In this document: positions 41,781 to 51,987 of the stretch, in pieces
Layout: the number at the start of each line of letters is the position of its first letter
Position numbering within the stretch: the stretch's first letter is position 1
DNA from: Flavobacterium cupriresistens
GTDB lineage: Bacteria; Bacteroidota; Bacteroidia; Flavobacteriales; Flavobacteriaceae
NCBI RefSeq assembly: GCF_020911925.1
Contig: NZ_CP087134.1
Span: forward strand, 2,418,001-2,482,000
Reading direction: 5' to 3'
Length of the DNA: 64,000 bases
The notes under the pieces: model-generated
What the model saw: the letters and a program-made list of their open reading frames with translations, nothing else
Told to the model about the DNA's origin: nothing
Databases searched by the model: none
Program-made: the position numbers and the translations under genes

Positions 41781-43019
41781 TTACTTTTTATTGTTATTAA
41801 AAAAGAAAAAAAACAATTGAAATAATAATAATACCACCATCGCGATGATTTGCATAATAACCACCTGTTCGAGTGAATCATGATAGAGGACTATTAGAAT
41901 TATTTGTGTAAGTCCCAGAAAGGCTGATATTATGACAGGTACATACTTATTTATAGAAAGAAAATAGTAAGTAAAAATATTTGCGATGGCAAAAATTGAA
42001 GTTGCCAATGCATATTTCCACAATAAGAAAGCAATGGGTAGGTATTTCTCGCCAAACATTAATAGCACTACAATTTCTGGAAATAAGAGTGCACTTAGAA
42101 CAATTATTGTAGACAAGCAAACAATATATAAAACATATTTTAATAGAATCGGAAGTGTATCTTCACCCTGTTTTTTTAACTGTATTACTTTGGGCAGAAG
42201 GAGCATTACAAACATCCAAGCGACAAAATACACCACCCGACCTATTAATGCTAAAGAAGCATATAAGCCCGCTTTTTCATTATCAAAATAATGTTTAACC
42301 AACATAATATCACTATTGTTAATGATGATTTGCGTTAATTCATAAAAGGCTGTTAAAGCGAAAAATGTAATAATGGATTTTGTGTCTAAATTGTCACTTA
42401 GAGTATGGTTGTTTTTACTGTTAATTATTTTTTGAAAAGGAATCAAACCAAATCCAAAAGAAATTAAAATTCCTAGTGCGATAATAATAGAAGATTGAAT
42501 TTGAGGTAAAAGGTAGAGTAACAAAAGTGTCAAAATCAAACGACATAACATTTCAAAATAGTAGGTTTTTGACAAATTTCTCAGATCATTTTTTCCCTGA
42601 TACAAACCTCTATTAATGCTCATTATAAAATACATTGGAAGTCCAAAACCAAACAAAACGAACATTAGTGACGTTTTGGTTTTAAAAATTTCTTGCAATT
42701 GATGACCGAAAACCACAACTGTAAATCCCAGTATTACACCGAAAAGAAGTGCATACTTAAAAATAAATTTTAAAAAAATATGCAATTGCGTTCCTTCAAG
42801 CAAAACAGCATATTTAGCAGCAGTAACCTGGAATGTCATTCCAACAAAAGACAATACTAAAAGCAAAGTTATTAAGATCGCAGCGTCAGCAAATCCAGAA
42901 GGACCAAGTATCCTTCCTAATAGTAGATTGTACAAATAATTGCCTGCATTTACAAATAAAATTGTAAGCATAAAAAAATTCTCCGCAGTGATCTTTTTAT
43001 AAGTATTTTTAATATTCAA
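41781..43019 (-). CDS. Polysaccharide flippase, Wzx/MATE-like membrane protein
   Basis: The 412-residue product has about twelve hydrophobic segments and the family start (NAGNYLYNLLLGRILGPSGFADAAIL), as in oligosaccharide-repeat flippases of the MOP superfamily. The first possible start is a TTG at 43019; the next Met (residue 17) would cut into the first helix. The inferred role is to move lipid-linked glycan across the inner membrane. It heads the leftward operon with the two glycosyltransferases. Confidence 0.88.
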   Translation of the reverse strand: MNIKNTYKKITAENFFMLTILFVNAGNYLYNLLLGRILGPSGFADAAILITLLLVLSFVGMTFQVTAAKYAVLLEGTQLHIFLKFIFKYALLFGVILGFTVVVFGHQLQEIFKTKTSLMFVLFGFGLPMYFIMSINRGLYQGKNDLRNLSKTYYFEMLCRLILTLLLLYLLPQIQSSIIIALGILISFGFGLIPFQKIINSKNNHTLSDNLDTKSIITFFALTAFYELTQIIINNSDIMLVKHYFDNEKAGLYASLALIGRVVYFVAWMFVMLLLPKVIQLKKQGEDTLPILLKYVLYIVCLSTIIVLSALLFPEIVVLLMFGEKYLPIAFLLWKYALATSIFAIANIFTYYFLSINKYVPVIISAFLGLTQIILIVLYHDSLEQVVIMQIIAMVVLLLFQLFFFFFNNNKK

Positions 43020-43476
43020 TTCAAGTGTGTGGTATTAAATAAATAATAAAATTTTAAAAGGCTGATTCTTACAAACAAATGTAATGAAAATAAGAAAAGT
43101 TTAACAAAAATAAAAAGGAATTTATCTGATAAATTCCTTTTTGGCAACAATTAACTAAACCAACATATTTATTATGAATTGTAATTTTTGAAATTTAACA
43201 GTAATTTTAACCAGCGCCTTGACAAAATATTTAAGCACACAATGTTTTTTTATAAAATAACATCACTACAAATGGTCTCATTACATCATTGTGGTAATAA
43301 TTATTTTTAGAGTATTATTCTGATTTAAAATTATTACTCTTGTATGACTTTTTTTGATATTTTAGATGTTTGGTAGTGTTTCTTTCGATGAAAGGACATT
43401 TTGTACAGTTATATTGTTTTCTTCTATAGAACGATATCGCTATATTTACAAAAACAATAATCTAAAACAAGAGTGA
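43020..43476. other. Divergent promoter region of the polysaccharide locus
   Basis: The 457-base AT-rich spacer separates the leftward flippase operon from the rightward membrane-protein operon, so promoters for both must lie here. A perfect long hairpin is listed separately. No further coding was seen. Confidence 0.6.
43112..43142. promoter_or_regulatory. Perfect 13-bp hairpin in the divergent promoter region
   Basis: AAAAAGGAATTTA (43112-43124) and TAAATTCCTTTTT (43130-43142) are perfect inverted repeats around TCTGA. With A residues on one side and T on the other it looks like a bidirectional terminator. Yet it lies about 93 bases before the flippase start and 335 before the rightward gene, so it may be a leader attenuator or an operator instead. 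Confidence 0.55.
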
Positions 43477-46400
43477 TTGAAAGAGACTTCTAATAAATAT
43501 TTGATAGTAGCCTTACTTTTTGGATTGACTTTCCATGGCAGCGCTATTTTTTTTACTTTAGAAAGTACTTACGATGCTCTAATTCACATGTTTTTCGGAA
43601 ATCATTATGCCCACAGTTGGTTTGAACCTTGGAATTATAGTTGGTATACGGGTTTTAATGTGATGAGTTATCCTCCATTAGTGCACCAAACAATTGGTTT
43701 ACTTTCTTTAATTGGGGGTTTGAAATTTGGTATGTTTACTGTTGCCATTGTTGGAATTATTTTATTCATTACAGGAGCTTTTAGATTTTCACTTTTAATA
43801 ACTGGAAATCGAACCGTTGCAGGCTATTCTGCTATTCTGGCGGTGGTTTCTTCTTCTTTTGTCGAAACATTGCATATTTTTGGACAGCTACCCAGTATTA
43901 TTGGAGTTTCTGTTTTAATGCATGCACTTCCAGAGATTTATATTTTTATCAAAACGGGCAAAAAGAAATATTACTTCACCTCTCTGTCTTTGATGGGCGT
44001 AACCGTTTGTTCGCATCATGTTACACCTTTATTTGGAATGGTATTTTTTGTTTCGCCTTTAATCGGTATGATAGTAATGGATACCGCTCGCGAAAATGTC
44101 AATTCATTCAAGGAAATCACATTGAAAATATTCTATAAAACATTTCTATCATTATTAAAACGGATTATTCTTTTCTGTGGTAGCGCCGTTTTTCTGCTAG
44201 TATTTTGTATACTGCCGTATTGGATTAATTCTAAAGCCAATCCCATCACTCAGGTTCCTATTCCGCATGGGAGTCGCGATAATTTTATAGAAGTAACCTC
44301 TTCTGGCTTGATGTTCTTTTTAATACCTTGGGGAATATTACTTTTTATATTGCCTTATATATTTTATAGATATTACAGCAAAAGGTATATTTTTTTCGGA
44401 TTATCCTTAACCTTGCTAACTGTTTTAGGAACTGGCGGCACAACTCCAATTCCCTTAGCAATTTTAGGAGAAAATGCTTTTAATATCCTAACCTTGGATC
44501 GCTTTACACTTTGGGCTTCTATAATGAGTTTGCCTATTTTTGGTGAGTTTGTGTACCGATTAGTTGAAGTTGACTTAAGAACGGCTTTGCAAGTAAAATT
44601 TGGGAGTGTTTATAGGAGGATTGTAGGCGGGTTATTTGCTGGTTGCTTTTTGTTTTTTGGAGTGTTTACCATGACGTTAGGGTATTTTAGACCCTTGCAA
44701 CCGCAAAAAATTAACTTTTTACCAATTGTCAATTTCTTAAATCAGGATCAGCATGATCATTGGCGGTTTCTGCCATTAGGTTTTGGCGATCAAATGGCCT
44801 ACTTATCAACACAAACCAAGGCAATGACGGTTGATGGAAATTACCATTCGGCGAGAAGATTACCAGAATTGACTTCTCGTGCGGTAGAAAGGCTGGAAAA
44901 CTCCAAATTTCGAGGACTTGAAGGTATTGGTTCCTTGCAACAATTTCTTACGGTTCCTGAAAAATACAATTTGAAATATGTTTTTTCTAACGATAAATTC
45001 TACGATCCAATTCTCTATTTCTGCGGTTGGCATCGATTATCACAATTAGAAAATGGTATAATGGTGTGGGAAAAACTAAATGTGCAGCCCCTGTCTAAAA
45101 TTCTTCCAAAAGATGAAGTACCGATCTATTTGAAATTAATGTGGGGAATTATTCCGATGTTAACAATTCTTCTTGCTTTTATACTTAATGTTCAGATTAT
45201 TTGGTTGCAGGCCTTAAAAATAAAGCCTTTAGAAAAACCTTCTTTCAATAAGTATGGAATTGTTTATGCTAATTTTCCAAGAGCGATGATAAAATTTCTA
45301 CACATTTGGGCAGTGATTTTACTGCTAATTATAAGCTTTGGAATATATCGCATTTACATCAAAAATGCTACGCAGATTAGTCCTGAAAATGTTGTAAAAG
45401 CGTATTATGATGCCCTGGATTTTAAGTTTTATGATAAAGCGCACTCTTATGTTGTTCTTAATAAAGAATACTCGGTGGCTCAGTTTATACTGGAAATTTC
45501 TGTTTCTGATGGTATTCTTAATTCTTATGCCAAGTTAGATGCTATAGAAACTAAAATTGTTCAGCAAAGTAAAGACAAAGCCAGAGTTATTGCTACAACC
45601 AAATGGGTTACACCATTAGAATTAATTGAAAAAAAGTACACACATAACGTTCAGAAAATAAAAGGGAAATGGTTCATTATTCCAGATAAAAAAGATACCG
45701 ATATTCCTCCGGACGAATTTATTTCAGACAATATCAATTCGTATTACAAGCAAGGGAGACGAAAGATAACTACCCAACAGACCTATCATGAAGATGTGCT
45801 GCGCCAACCAGATTTAGAAATTATATCGGCAAGTTTGGTAAAAATAGAGAGTCAATATATCGTGATTGGTGAAGTTCAAAATATAGATAATGTTCCTGCA
45901 GATGTGGTATTGAAAGCTACTTTATATGATCGAAATGATAAATCGATTGCCGTATTCAACGCAAAGTATACTATTAAACATAAGTTGATGCCAAAAGAAG
46001 TCACGAGTTTTAAGGTGAATTTTGAAGATATTGCGTGGTTAAAGCTAACTGATGTAAAGCCAACAACTTTTAACCCCGATGAATTTACACCAAAAGAATT
46101 GAAAAATATTCCCACTACATTTGATATTCAAAGCGCTGGAAATGTGGCAACCACAGACTTGTATAATTCGGTTGCTATTTCAGATTTAGTGATAGATAAC
46201 AACCAGATCAAAGGTACTTTATTCAATTACGGAATTCAAGAAGTAACCATTCCAGAGCTCTTAATTTCGTATTACAATGAAAAAAAAGAATTGGTTTATG
46301 TTGATCATCAGTTTATAAAAGAGGGTGTTCGCATTCAGCGTAAGCAATATTTTACCTATAATTTGCCAAGAGATTTGAATCCTGTTATTATAAAATCTTC

Positions 46401-46569
46401 AACAGAAAATTGTTTTGTAAATGGTTTAAAATCAGAAGCTCTTGCTCGTGCGGTAATTCCGGTAAGAAACAATAAACAAGAAAGTGCACAAATGCAAAGG
46501 GTTAAAGGACATAAAGTGTATTCTTTTATTAAAATTGAAATCAATAATTACATTGGAAATCCTAGATAA
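43477..46569 (+). CDS. PTPS-related large membrane protein of the polysaccharide locus
   Basis: The 1030-residue product starts at a TTG directly after an in-frame TGA; no ATG is available before the first membrane segment. The N-terminal ~590 residues contain about twelve hydrophobic helices and resemble the 6-pyruvoyl-tetrahydropterin-synthase-related membrane domain (DALIHMFFGNHYAHSWF, YPPLVHQ, GQLPSIIGV), a family with a GT-C-like layout. After a last helix near 615 comes an exported part of about 400 residues with an NTF2-like stretch (VVKAYYDALDFKFYDKAHSY) and beta domains. The stop overlaps the next ATG by one base. The inferred role is membrane sugar transfer or polymerisation. Confidence 0.75.
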   Translation: MKETSNKYLIVALLFGLTFHGSAIFFTLESTYDALIHMFFGNHYAHSWFEPWNYSWYTGFNVMSYPPLVHQTIGLLSLIGGLKFGMFTVAIVGIILFITGAFRFSLLITGNRTVAGYSAILAVVSSSFVETLHIFGQLPSIIGVSVLMHALPEIYIFIKTGKKKYYFTSLSLMGVTVCSHHVTPLFGMVFFVSPLIGMIVMDTARENVNSFKEITLKIFYKTFLSLLKRIILFCGSAVFLLVFCILPYWINSKANPITQVPIPHGSRDNFIEVTSSGLMFFLIPWGILLFILPYIFYRYYSKRYIFFGLSLTLLTVLGTGGTTPIPLAILGENAFNILTLDRFTLWASIMSLPIFGEFVYRLVEVDLRTALQVKFGSVYRRIVGGLFAGCFLFFGVFTMTLGYFRPLQPQKINFLPIVNFLNQDQHDHWRFLPLGFGDQMAYLSTQTKAMTVDGNYHSARRLPELTSRAVERLENSKFRGLEGIGSLQQFLTVPEKYNLKYVFSNDKFYDPILYFCGWHRLSQLENGIMVWEKLNVQPLSKILPKDEVPIYLKLMWGIIPMLTILLAFILNVQIIWLQALKIKPLEKPSFNKYGIVYANFPRAMIKFLHIWAVILLLIISFGIYRIYIKNATQISPENVVKAYYDALDFKFYDKAHSYVVLNKEYSVAQFILEISVSDGILNSYAKLDAIETKIVQQSKDKARVIATTKWVTPLELIEKKYTHNVQKIKGKWFIIPDKKDTDIPPDEFISDNINSYYKQGRRKITTQQTYHEDVLRQPDLEIISASLVKIESQYIVIGEVQNIDNVPADVVLKATLYDRNDKSIAVFNAKYTIKHKLMPKEVTSFKVNFEDIAWLKLTDVKPTTFNPDEFTPKELKNIPTTFDIQSAGNVATTDLYNSVAISDLVIDNNQIKGTLFNYGIQEVTIPELLISYYNEKKELVYVDHQFIKEGVRIQRKQYFTYNLPRDLNPVIIKSSTENCFVNGLKSEALARAVIPVRNNKQESAQMQRVKGHKVYSFIKIEINNYIGNPR

Positions 46570-47792
46570 TGAAGAATAAAATCTCTATATTTTGTTTATT
46601 TACCATATTATTGGTATCAGTCACTTTATTGCCTAAAAAACAAGCGGGTACTATTGTACTAATGACCCAACAGAACACCTTTATAGCGGGTGCCAAAATA
46701 GCTTTAGATTTTAAGGTAAATTCGTCAAATAGACCGCAGTTGTTTTTAATTCATTCTTTAGGAAAAACACTTTTAGATGGCGCCATAAAAAATGATAAAT
46801 TAACTTTTACCCTTCCTAAAAGTTATGCTAAAAAATCGGGTCGTATTGATTGGTTTTTGGTTGTAAACGGAGAAAATAAACTACAGGGAAACTTTGAAAT
46901 TTTGCCCAATAACGGCACTAAAACGGATATCGAAAATTATTTAGGCCCACCAAATACGTTGGTAGGAGATGGTCATTTTGTAATGTACGTTACCATTCCG
47001 ACAGATGGCTTTGATAATCCGAAACCAGAAAATACTCCTGTAATTTTTAGAAGTCAGTTTTTAAATACTATTACAAGTCAAACGGTAAAAACGAAAGATC
47101 TTATTGCTTGGAAAATAATTGATGCTCCTACAAAATCTGGAATAGTTTTGGTCTCTGCTCAATGCAATGCTACCATTACTAAAGAATTTGATGCTGTAAT
47201 TTTTCCTGGAATCGCTACAAATTTCATAATTTCTTTTAGTAGAAATCATCAATATGCTGATGGAAATCAAATTACGACCTTAAAAACCGCTATTATTAAA
47301 GACAAATTTGGTAACGTTGTAAGCGACGGAACCATGGTGTCATTTGTGATTTCTACAAGTAGTAATATGGTTTTAAAATCATTTGGCACAACTATAAACG
47401 GAGTAGCAACCGCTCAGATTTTGCATCCTGATCACCAAGATGTTTATACTGCAAAAGCGTATGTGACGGGAATAGCAGAAAGTAATTCTATAGCAATTAA
47501 CTACAAACCGATTAATCCGAAAATTGAATTTGAATTTTCAAAAGATAAGCGCACTATAATAGTCGGTCCGTTGCGTAGTTTTATGAATCAGTTAGTTCCA
47601 GACGGAATTAAAGTGACTCTAAAAGTGTATCATCATAATCAACTCGTAGCAACTTTGCAAGAAGATAGTGTAAAAGGCCATGCTGTTTTTACTATTTCAT
47701 CTGAATATTATAAAGAAAAAAAATATTCATTTGAAATTTCAACCTTAGGAAGTATTCAAAAAGTAGAAGAAAAAAATTATGATAGTAATTAA
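46569..47792 (+). CDS. Exported Ig-like protein, function unknown
   Basis: The 407-residue product has a hydrophobic N-terminal export segment (SIFCLFTILLVSVTLL). The rest is beta-rich; residues ~215-315 read like a bacterial Ig-like (invasin type) domain with KDKFGNVVSDGTMVSFVI and GVATAQILHP. The start overlaps the previous stop (TAATG) and the end overlaps the GH5-like gene by 14 bases, so the three genes are translated as one tight unit. It may scaffold the hydrolase or bind the exported glycan. Confidence 0.75.
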   Translation: MKNKISIFCLFTILLVSVTLLPKKQAGTIVLMTQQNTFIAGAKIALDFKVNSSNRPQLFLIHSLGKTLLDGAIKNDKLTFTLPKSYAKKSGRIDWFLVVNGENKLQGNFEILPNNGTKTDIENYLGPPNTLVGDGHFVMYVTIPTDGFDNPKPENTPVIFRSQFLNTITSQTVKTKDLIAWKIIDAPTKSGIVLVSAQCNATITKEFDAVIFPGIATNFIISFSRNHQYADGNQITTLKTAIIKDKFGNVVSDGTMVSFVISTSSNMVLKSFGTTINGVATAQILHPDHQDVYTAKAYVTGIAESNSIAINYKPINPKIEFEFSKDKRTIIVGPLRSFMNQLVPDGIKVTLKVYHHNQLVATLQEDSVKGHAVFTISSEYYKEKKYSFEISTLGSIQKVEEKNYDSN

Positions 47793-49332
47793 TAATAAAA
47801 ATAATTATCGAGCAATTTTAATAGTTTCATTTATTGCGATTAATATTTTGGTATTATTTGGAATGAGTGAAATTTTGGGCTACTTAAATTCGGGAGCAGA
47901 TAGAAGTTCGATGCTGCATTTAGAGAAAGAGACTTCAGATACATATTTACCAAAAGTAACGTGGGAAACTTTCAAAAATCAAGGTAGACGAATGGAAAAT
48001 CAAACCATCCAGAAAATTGAGAAACATTATTTGTTTTCTTATGTAATAAAAAATAATGCTCTTAAAAACAATGTCAATGATGGAATTGACGATTATTTTA
48101 CAGAAAGTTCGAGAAAGCAATTAGAACAAATTATAGCCTATAATAAGGCCAAAAAAATTTCGATCCAGAGTACAACAATAGAACATCATGCATCCTTAGA
48201 TTTTTATAGCGAAGACGGCCAACAAGTCGTTTTTACCGATAAAAATGTAGTTGAATTTCAAAATATTTATCAAGATAACAAGCTTATAACTTCTGTTAGG
48301 GATACCGCAAATTATAAGGTTTTAATGTTGCTTGAGGATGGTTTTTGGCGTATTCGACATTATGTTCGGATGCAAAAAGAAAGGAGTTTGGTTGCTGTAG
48401 AATTAAATAAAAAAATATACACGGTAAAAGGAAATGAAATTTTAAAAAATGGTGTTACCTATATCATAAAAGGCATTAATTATTATCCTAAAAATTCTGC
48501 TTGGGATATGTTTGGAAATAAATTTAATAGAGATACAATAGCTACTGATTTTGAGTTTATTACAAAAGCAAAACTCAATACGATTAGGATTTTTGTTCCT
48601 TATGAAGAATTTGGTAAAGCAGAGGTTTCAAAAGAGAAATTAGACAAGTTAAAAATAGTTTTAGACTTGGCCGAAGAAAAAAAACTAGCTGTAATCGTTA
48701 CATTATTCGATTTTTACGGAGATTATGCTCCAGAAAGCTGGACTTTAACGCATCGGCATGCAGAGAAAATTGTAACGACTTTTAAGGACAGCAAAAATGT
48801 TATTGCTTGGGATATTAAAAACGAACCTGATTTAGATTTTCAATCGCGCGGGGAACAAAATGTAAAGCCGTGGTTGGAAGAAATGATTGCAACAGTCAAA
48901 AAATTCGATCCTAATCATTTGGTTACTATTGGATATTCTAATATTGCATCGGGAGAGATACTAAAAGATAAGGTAGATTTTGTATCGTATCATTATTATG
49001 AAGACATTTCGCTTTTTGAAGACAAATTTGCTGTTTTAGAAAAAGCAACCAAAAAGCCTTTGGTAATGCAAGAATTTGGGCTTTCATCCAACCGTGGACT
49101 TTGGAGTTGGTTTGGCAATTCAAAAGAGGATCAGGCCGATTATCATAAAAAAATGCAATCTATATTCAAAAAGAAACAACTTGCATTTGTGTCTTGGACT
49201 TTATATGATTTTCCAAAAGTTCCAGATAAAGTTGCTGGAAAATGGCCGTGGATAAAAAACAAACAAAAACAGTTTGGATTCATCGATTCTGAAGGAAAAA
49301 ACAAACCTTCTTTTTTATATATAAATTATTGA
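47779..49332 (+). CDS. GH5-like glycoside hydrolase, membrane-anchored
   Basis: The 517-residue product has one N-terminal membrane segment (RAILIVSFIAINILVLFGM) and an NTF2-like stretch (about 60-205). A TIM-barrel hydrolase domain of clan GH-A follows: IKGINYYPKNSAWD, NTIRIFVPYEEF, acid/base Glu349 in WDIKNEPD and nucleophile Glu432 in VMQEFG. Like Pel or alginate hydrolases it may trim or proofread a glycan on its way out. The start lies inside the end of the previous gene. The substrate cannot be read from sequence. Confidence 0.88.
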   Translation: MIVINNKNNYRAILIVSFIAINILVLFGMSEILGYLNSGADRSSMLHLEKETSDTYLPKVTWETFKNQGRRMENQTIQKIEKHYLFSYVIKNNALKNNVNDGIDDYFTESSRKQLEQIIAYNKAKKISIQSTTIEHHASLDFYSEDGQQVVFTDKNVVEFQNIYQDNKLITSVRDTANYKVLMLLEDGFWRIRHYVRMQKERSLVAVELNKKIYTVKGNEILKNGVTYIIKGINYYPKNSAWDMFGNKFNRDTIATDFEFITKAKLNTIRIFVPYEEFGKAEVSKEKLDKLKIVLDLAEEKKLAVIVTLFDFYGDYAPESWTLTHRHAEKIVTTFKDSKNVIAWDIKNEPDLDFQSRGEQNVKPWLEEMIATVKKFDPNHLVTIGYSNIASGEILKDKVDFVSYHYYEDISLFEDKFAVLEKATKKPLVMQEFGLSSNRGLWSWFGNSKEDQADYHKKMQSIFKKKQLAFVSWTLYDFPKVPDKVAGKWPWIKNKQKQFGFIDSEGKNKPSFLYINY

Positions 49333-49388
49333 TTTTAAGTTTAAAATGAAAAAGAATTTAGTCTTTTGTTTGACATTGAATTAACTTT

Positions 49389-49920
49389 TAAAATAGTACT
49401 TCACTAGAATTACATTGCCTTTACTGATTTTAAATTAGGTAAAATCTTACGGTTTTTGAGGCAAAAAAGGCGATCATGTTTTTGGTACTTGGCAAGTCTT
49501 TTTTGAATTTGTAGGCAATTTCAAAATTGATTTTTAAAAATGCAAAAGTACAACAGTAAACGGCAATGTAATTCTGGAAGTAACTGCAATAGTGGCATAA
49601 TATTGGTGCAAACAGGATAAAGGCAGTGACAAAAATGAAATAAAAAACGCTTTTAATCTGTCATCTTTCAGACAGCTCTTAAATTCTTTCTTTGCTATTC
49701 ATAATTAATTTTATTGTTTTGTTTCTTATTTCTGATACAAATTTACATTGCTTATAAGATTTTTTATTATTTTTTTCGATGATCGGCATTTTACTGTAGA
49801 CGAATAATCAATGTTTATACTTAACTTGCAGTTAATTACAAATTATATGTTAAAAAATGAACATTAAAAAGGAAATAGTCTTAGTTTTTTGCTTTCTCCT
49901 TGGATTATCAATTCAAGCGC
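49389..49920. repeat. Duplicated segment, copy B, upstream of the TPR-barrel gene
   Basis: 49389-49680 is homologous to 9642-9930, including the minus-strand small ORF (here open from about 49660 to 49430 but lacking the matching start because of a one-base difference). 49720-49920 matches 10370-10577, including the first codons of the TPR-barrel gene. The roughly 400-base block with a 79-residue ORF in copy A is missing here. Confidence 0.85.
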
Positions 49921-51935
49921 AAGATATGCAAGAGGGTTTTACCAATTTAGAAAAAGGAGAATTTGCTCAAGCCGAAATTTTTTTCAGCAAAATTTTAAAG
50001 ATATATCCAGATAATAAAACGGCAAAGCTATGTTACGGGAGAGCTGTCGGTTTAAATTCGAGTCCTGAAAAAGCCACAGTGATTTTTTCTGAACTACTGA
50101 AAACCTATCCAGATGATTTTGAAATCCAGCTTAATTATGCGGAATGCCTGTTATGGAATAAAAATTTTTCTGAGGCAAAACCGTATTACTTTGGTCTGAT
50201 AGCAAAGCATCCCGAAAGTTTTCCGGCTTTGTTAGGTTATGCAAATACTTTATCTAATTTAAAAGAATATAAGAAAGCTTTAGTTTATGTAAATAAAGCT
50301 TTGGCAGTTTCTGTTAAAAATCCAAACGCCTTGGTTTCTAAGAAATACATACGCATGGGATACTCTAATCAACTGGTACAACAACAAGATTATAATAGTG
50401 CACTTTCTTTATTAGATGAAAATTTTGAGGATTTTCCGAAAGACAAGGAAACATTAATGAATAAAGCTAATATTTATTTAATGACCAAAGATAAAAAAAA
50501 TGCAACCAAGGCATATCAAGAATTAGCAGTAACCAAAAAGGATAGTTTGTTTTCTTTGAACGGATTATCATTGGTTGCGCATATAGCCGAAAGAGATAGC
50601 GAAGCTTTATCCATAGCCGAAAAAGCATTAAAAAAGAGCGAACTTATTGAGGATGTAAAATTACAAAATGAAACAAAAGAGCGTTATGTTCAGGCATTAA
50701 TTTGGAATAAAAAATACAAAGAAGCAGCAGCAAAAATTAAGGAATACCAAATTAGCAATCCCAATGAAAATTGGGTATTAGCACTTTCTGCAACTTTAGG
50801 AATGTATCGCAGTGATTTTAAAGAAAGTATTGCTGACTACCAAAATATATTGGTGAACGATGCAAAATCATTCGATGGAAACTTAGGAATATCGAATGCT
50901 TATTTTGCGGATGGCGAGCCATTAAAAGCTTATGAAGCGGTAGATACTACCTTAAGAATATTTGAAAACCAAAAAGATGCTGTCGGATTTCTAAAAAAAT
51001 TAAATGAAAATTTCACACCAAGTGTAGAGGAGAAGTTCAGTTATTCATTTGATAATGGTAAGAATGAAGCCTACGCAACTAATACAGTTTTGAATTTTCC
51101 AATATCGACGAAATGGTCCTTTTTAGGGACTTATCAATACAGGAAGACCGAAAATACAATCACTAAAAATTCGGCAACATCGAATGATTTTAAGTTAGGC
51201 GCACAGTGGCAATTTCATTCCAAAATAAATTTTAATGTTTTAGTAGGTTCTAGTAATGCGCGATCTTTCGTTAGTAGTTATAGTCAATTGTTAGTAGATG
51301 CATTTTTCAAAATAAAGCCCTTAAAATTGCAGGATTTAGAAGTGGGTTACAAGCGAGATATTCAGAACTTCAATGCTGATCTGGTGAGTAGAGAGATAAC
51401 AGCTGATAATTTTTATTTCAATTATAATATTGGCACTAACTTCAAATTAGGATGGTTTACACAATATTTTTATAGCACACAAAGTGATAGTAACCAGCGA
51501 AACTTATTATTTACATCATTGTATTATAATTTTTTATCAAAACCAATTTTGAAAGCAGGCTTTAATTATCAATTCATTGCCTTTCAAAAGCAAGTACCAA
51601 CAATTTATTTTAGTCCAAGTAAATTTAATGCTTACGAGATTTTTATTGATTTTTTGAAAGATGAAAAATCGGCTGAAAACAATACGATCTTTTACACATT
51701 AAGTGCTGCAACAGGATTTCAATACATTGAAAATGATAGCAAGCAATCGACTTATCGTGTGCAAGCTAAATTTGGCTGTAAATTTTCAGATCGTTTTTTG
51801 GCTAATTTTTATGGTGTTAAAAGTAATATTGCGTCTGCTACAGCTGCTGGTTTTCAATATACAGAAGTAGGTTTCCGTCTTAGATGGATGTTAACATCTA
51901 AACCAATATTCCAAGTCAAGAAAAATGTGGAATAA
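49857..51935 (+). CDS. TPR and outer-membrane beta-barrel protein, glycan export type
   Basis: The 692-residue product has a signal peptide (1-22, ending SIQAQ) and TPR-type helical repeats to about residue 395 (FAQAEIFFSKILKIYPD, AKPYYFGLIAKHPESFPALLGYANTL). A C-terminal beta-barrel of about 290 residues then has alternating aromatic strands (FNVLVGSS, FYFNYNIGTNFKLGWFTQYF) and ends in VGFRLRWML. This layout matches outer-membrane exporters of synthase-dependent polysaccharides (PelB, PgaA, BcsC type), though the barrel sequence may instead be YaiO-like. It follows the GH5-like gene by 524 bases and probably has its own promoter. Confidence 0.85.
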   Translation: MNIKKEIVLVFCFLLGLSIQAQDMQEGFTNLEKGEFAQAEIFFSKILKIYPDNKTAKLCYGRAVGLNSSPEKATVIFSELLKTYPDDFEIQLNYAECLLWNKNFSEAKPYYFGLIAKHPESFPALLGYANTLSNLKEYKKALVYVNKALAVSVKNPNALVSKKYIRMGYSNQLVQQQDYNSALSLLDENFEDFPKDKETLMNKANIYLMTKDKKNATKAYQELAVTKKDSLFSLNGLSLVAHIAERDSEALSIAEKALKKSELIEDVKLQNETKERYVQALIWNKKYKEAAAKIKEYQISNPNENWVLALSATLGMYRSDFKESIADYQNILVNDAKSFDGNLGISNAYFADGEPLKAYEAVDTTLRIFENQKDAVGFLKKLNENFTPSVEEKFSYSFDNGKNEAYATNTVLNFPISTKWSFLGTYQYRKTENTITKNSATSNDFKLGAQWQFHSKINFNVLVGSSNARSFVSSYSQLLVDAFFKIKPLKLQDLEVGYKRDIQNFNADLVSREITADNFYFNYNIGTNFKLGWFTQYFYSTQSDSNQRNLLFTSLYYNFLSKPILKAGFNYQFIAFQKQVPTIYFSPSKFNAYEIFIDFLKDEKSAENNTIFYTLSAATGFQYIENDSKQSTYRVQAKFGCKFSDRFLANFYGVKSNIASATAAGFQYTEVGFRLRWMLTSKPIFQVKKNVE

Positions 51936-51987
51936 CAATTTTTTCAATTTAGTAATATAAAAGAGGCATTGTCTTTTATAAAAATTG

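Noticed and set aside
41771..41881. Upstream extension of the family-4 glycosyltransferase
   Set aside because: It overlaps the flippase coding sequence and reads as Tyr/Trp/Phe-rich nonsense; the ATG at 41770 starts the Rossmann fold normally.
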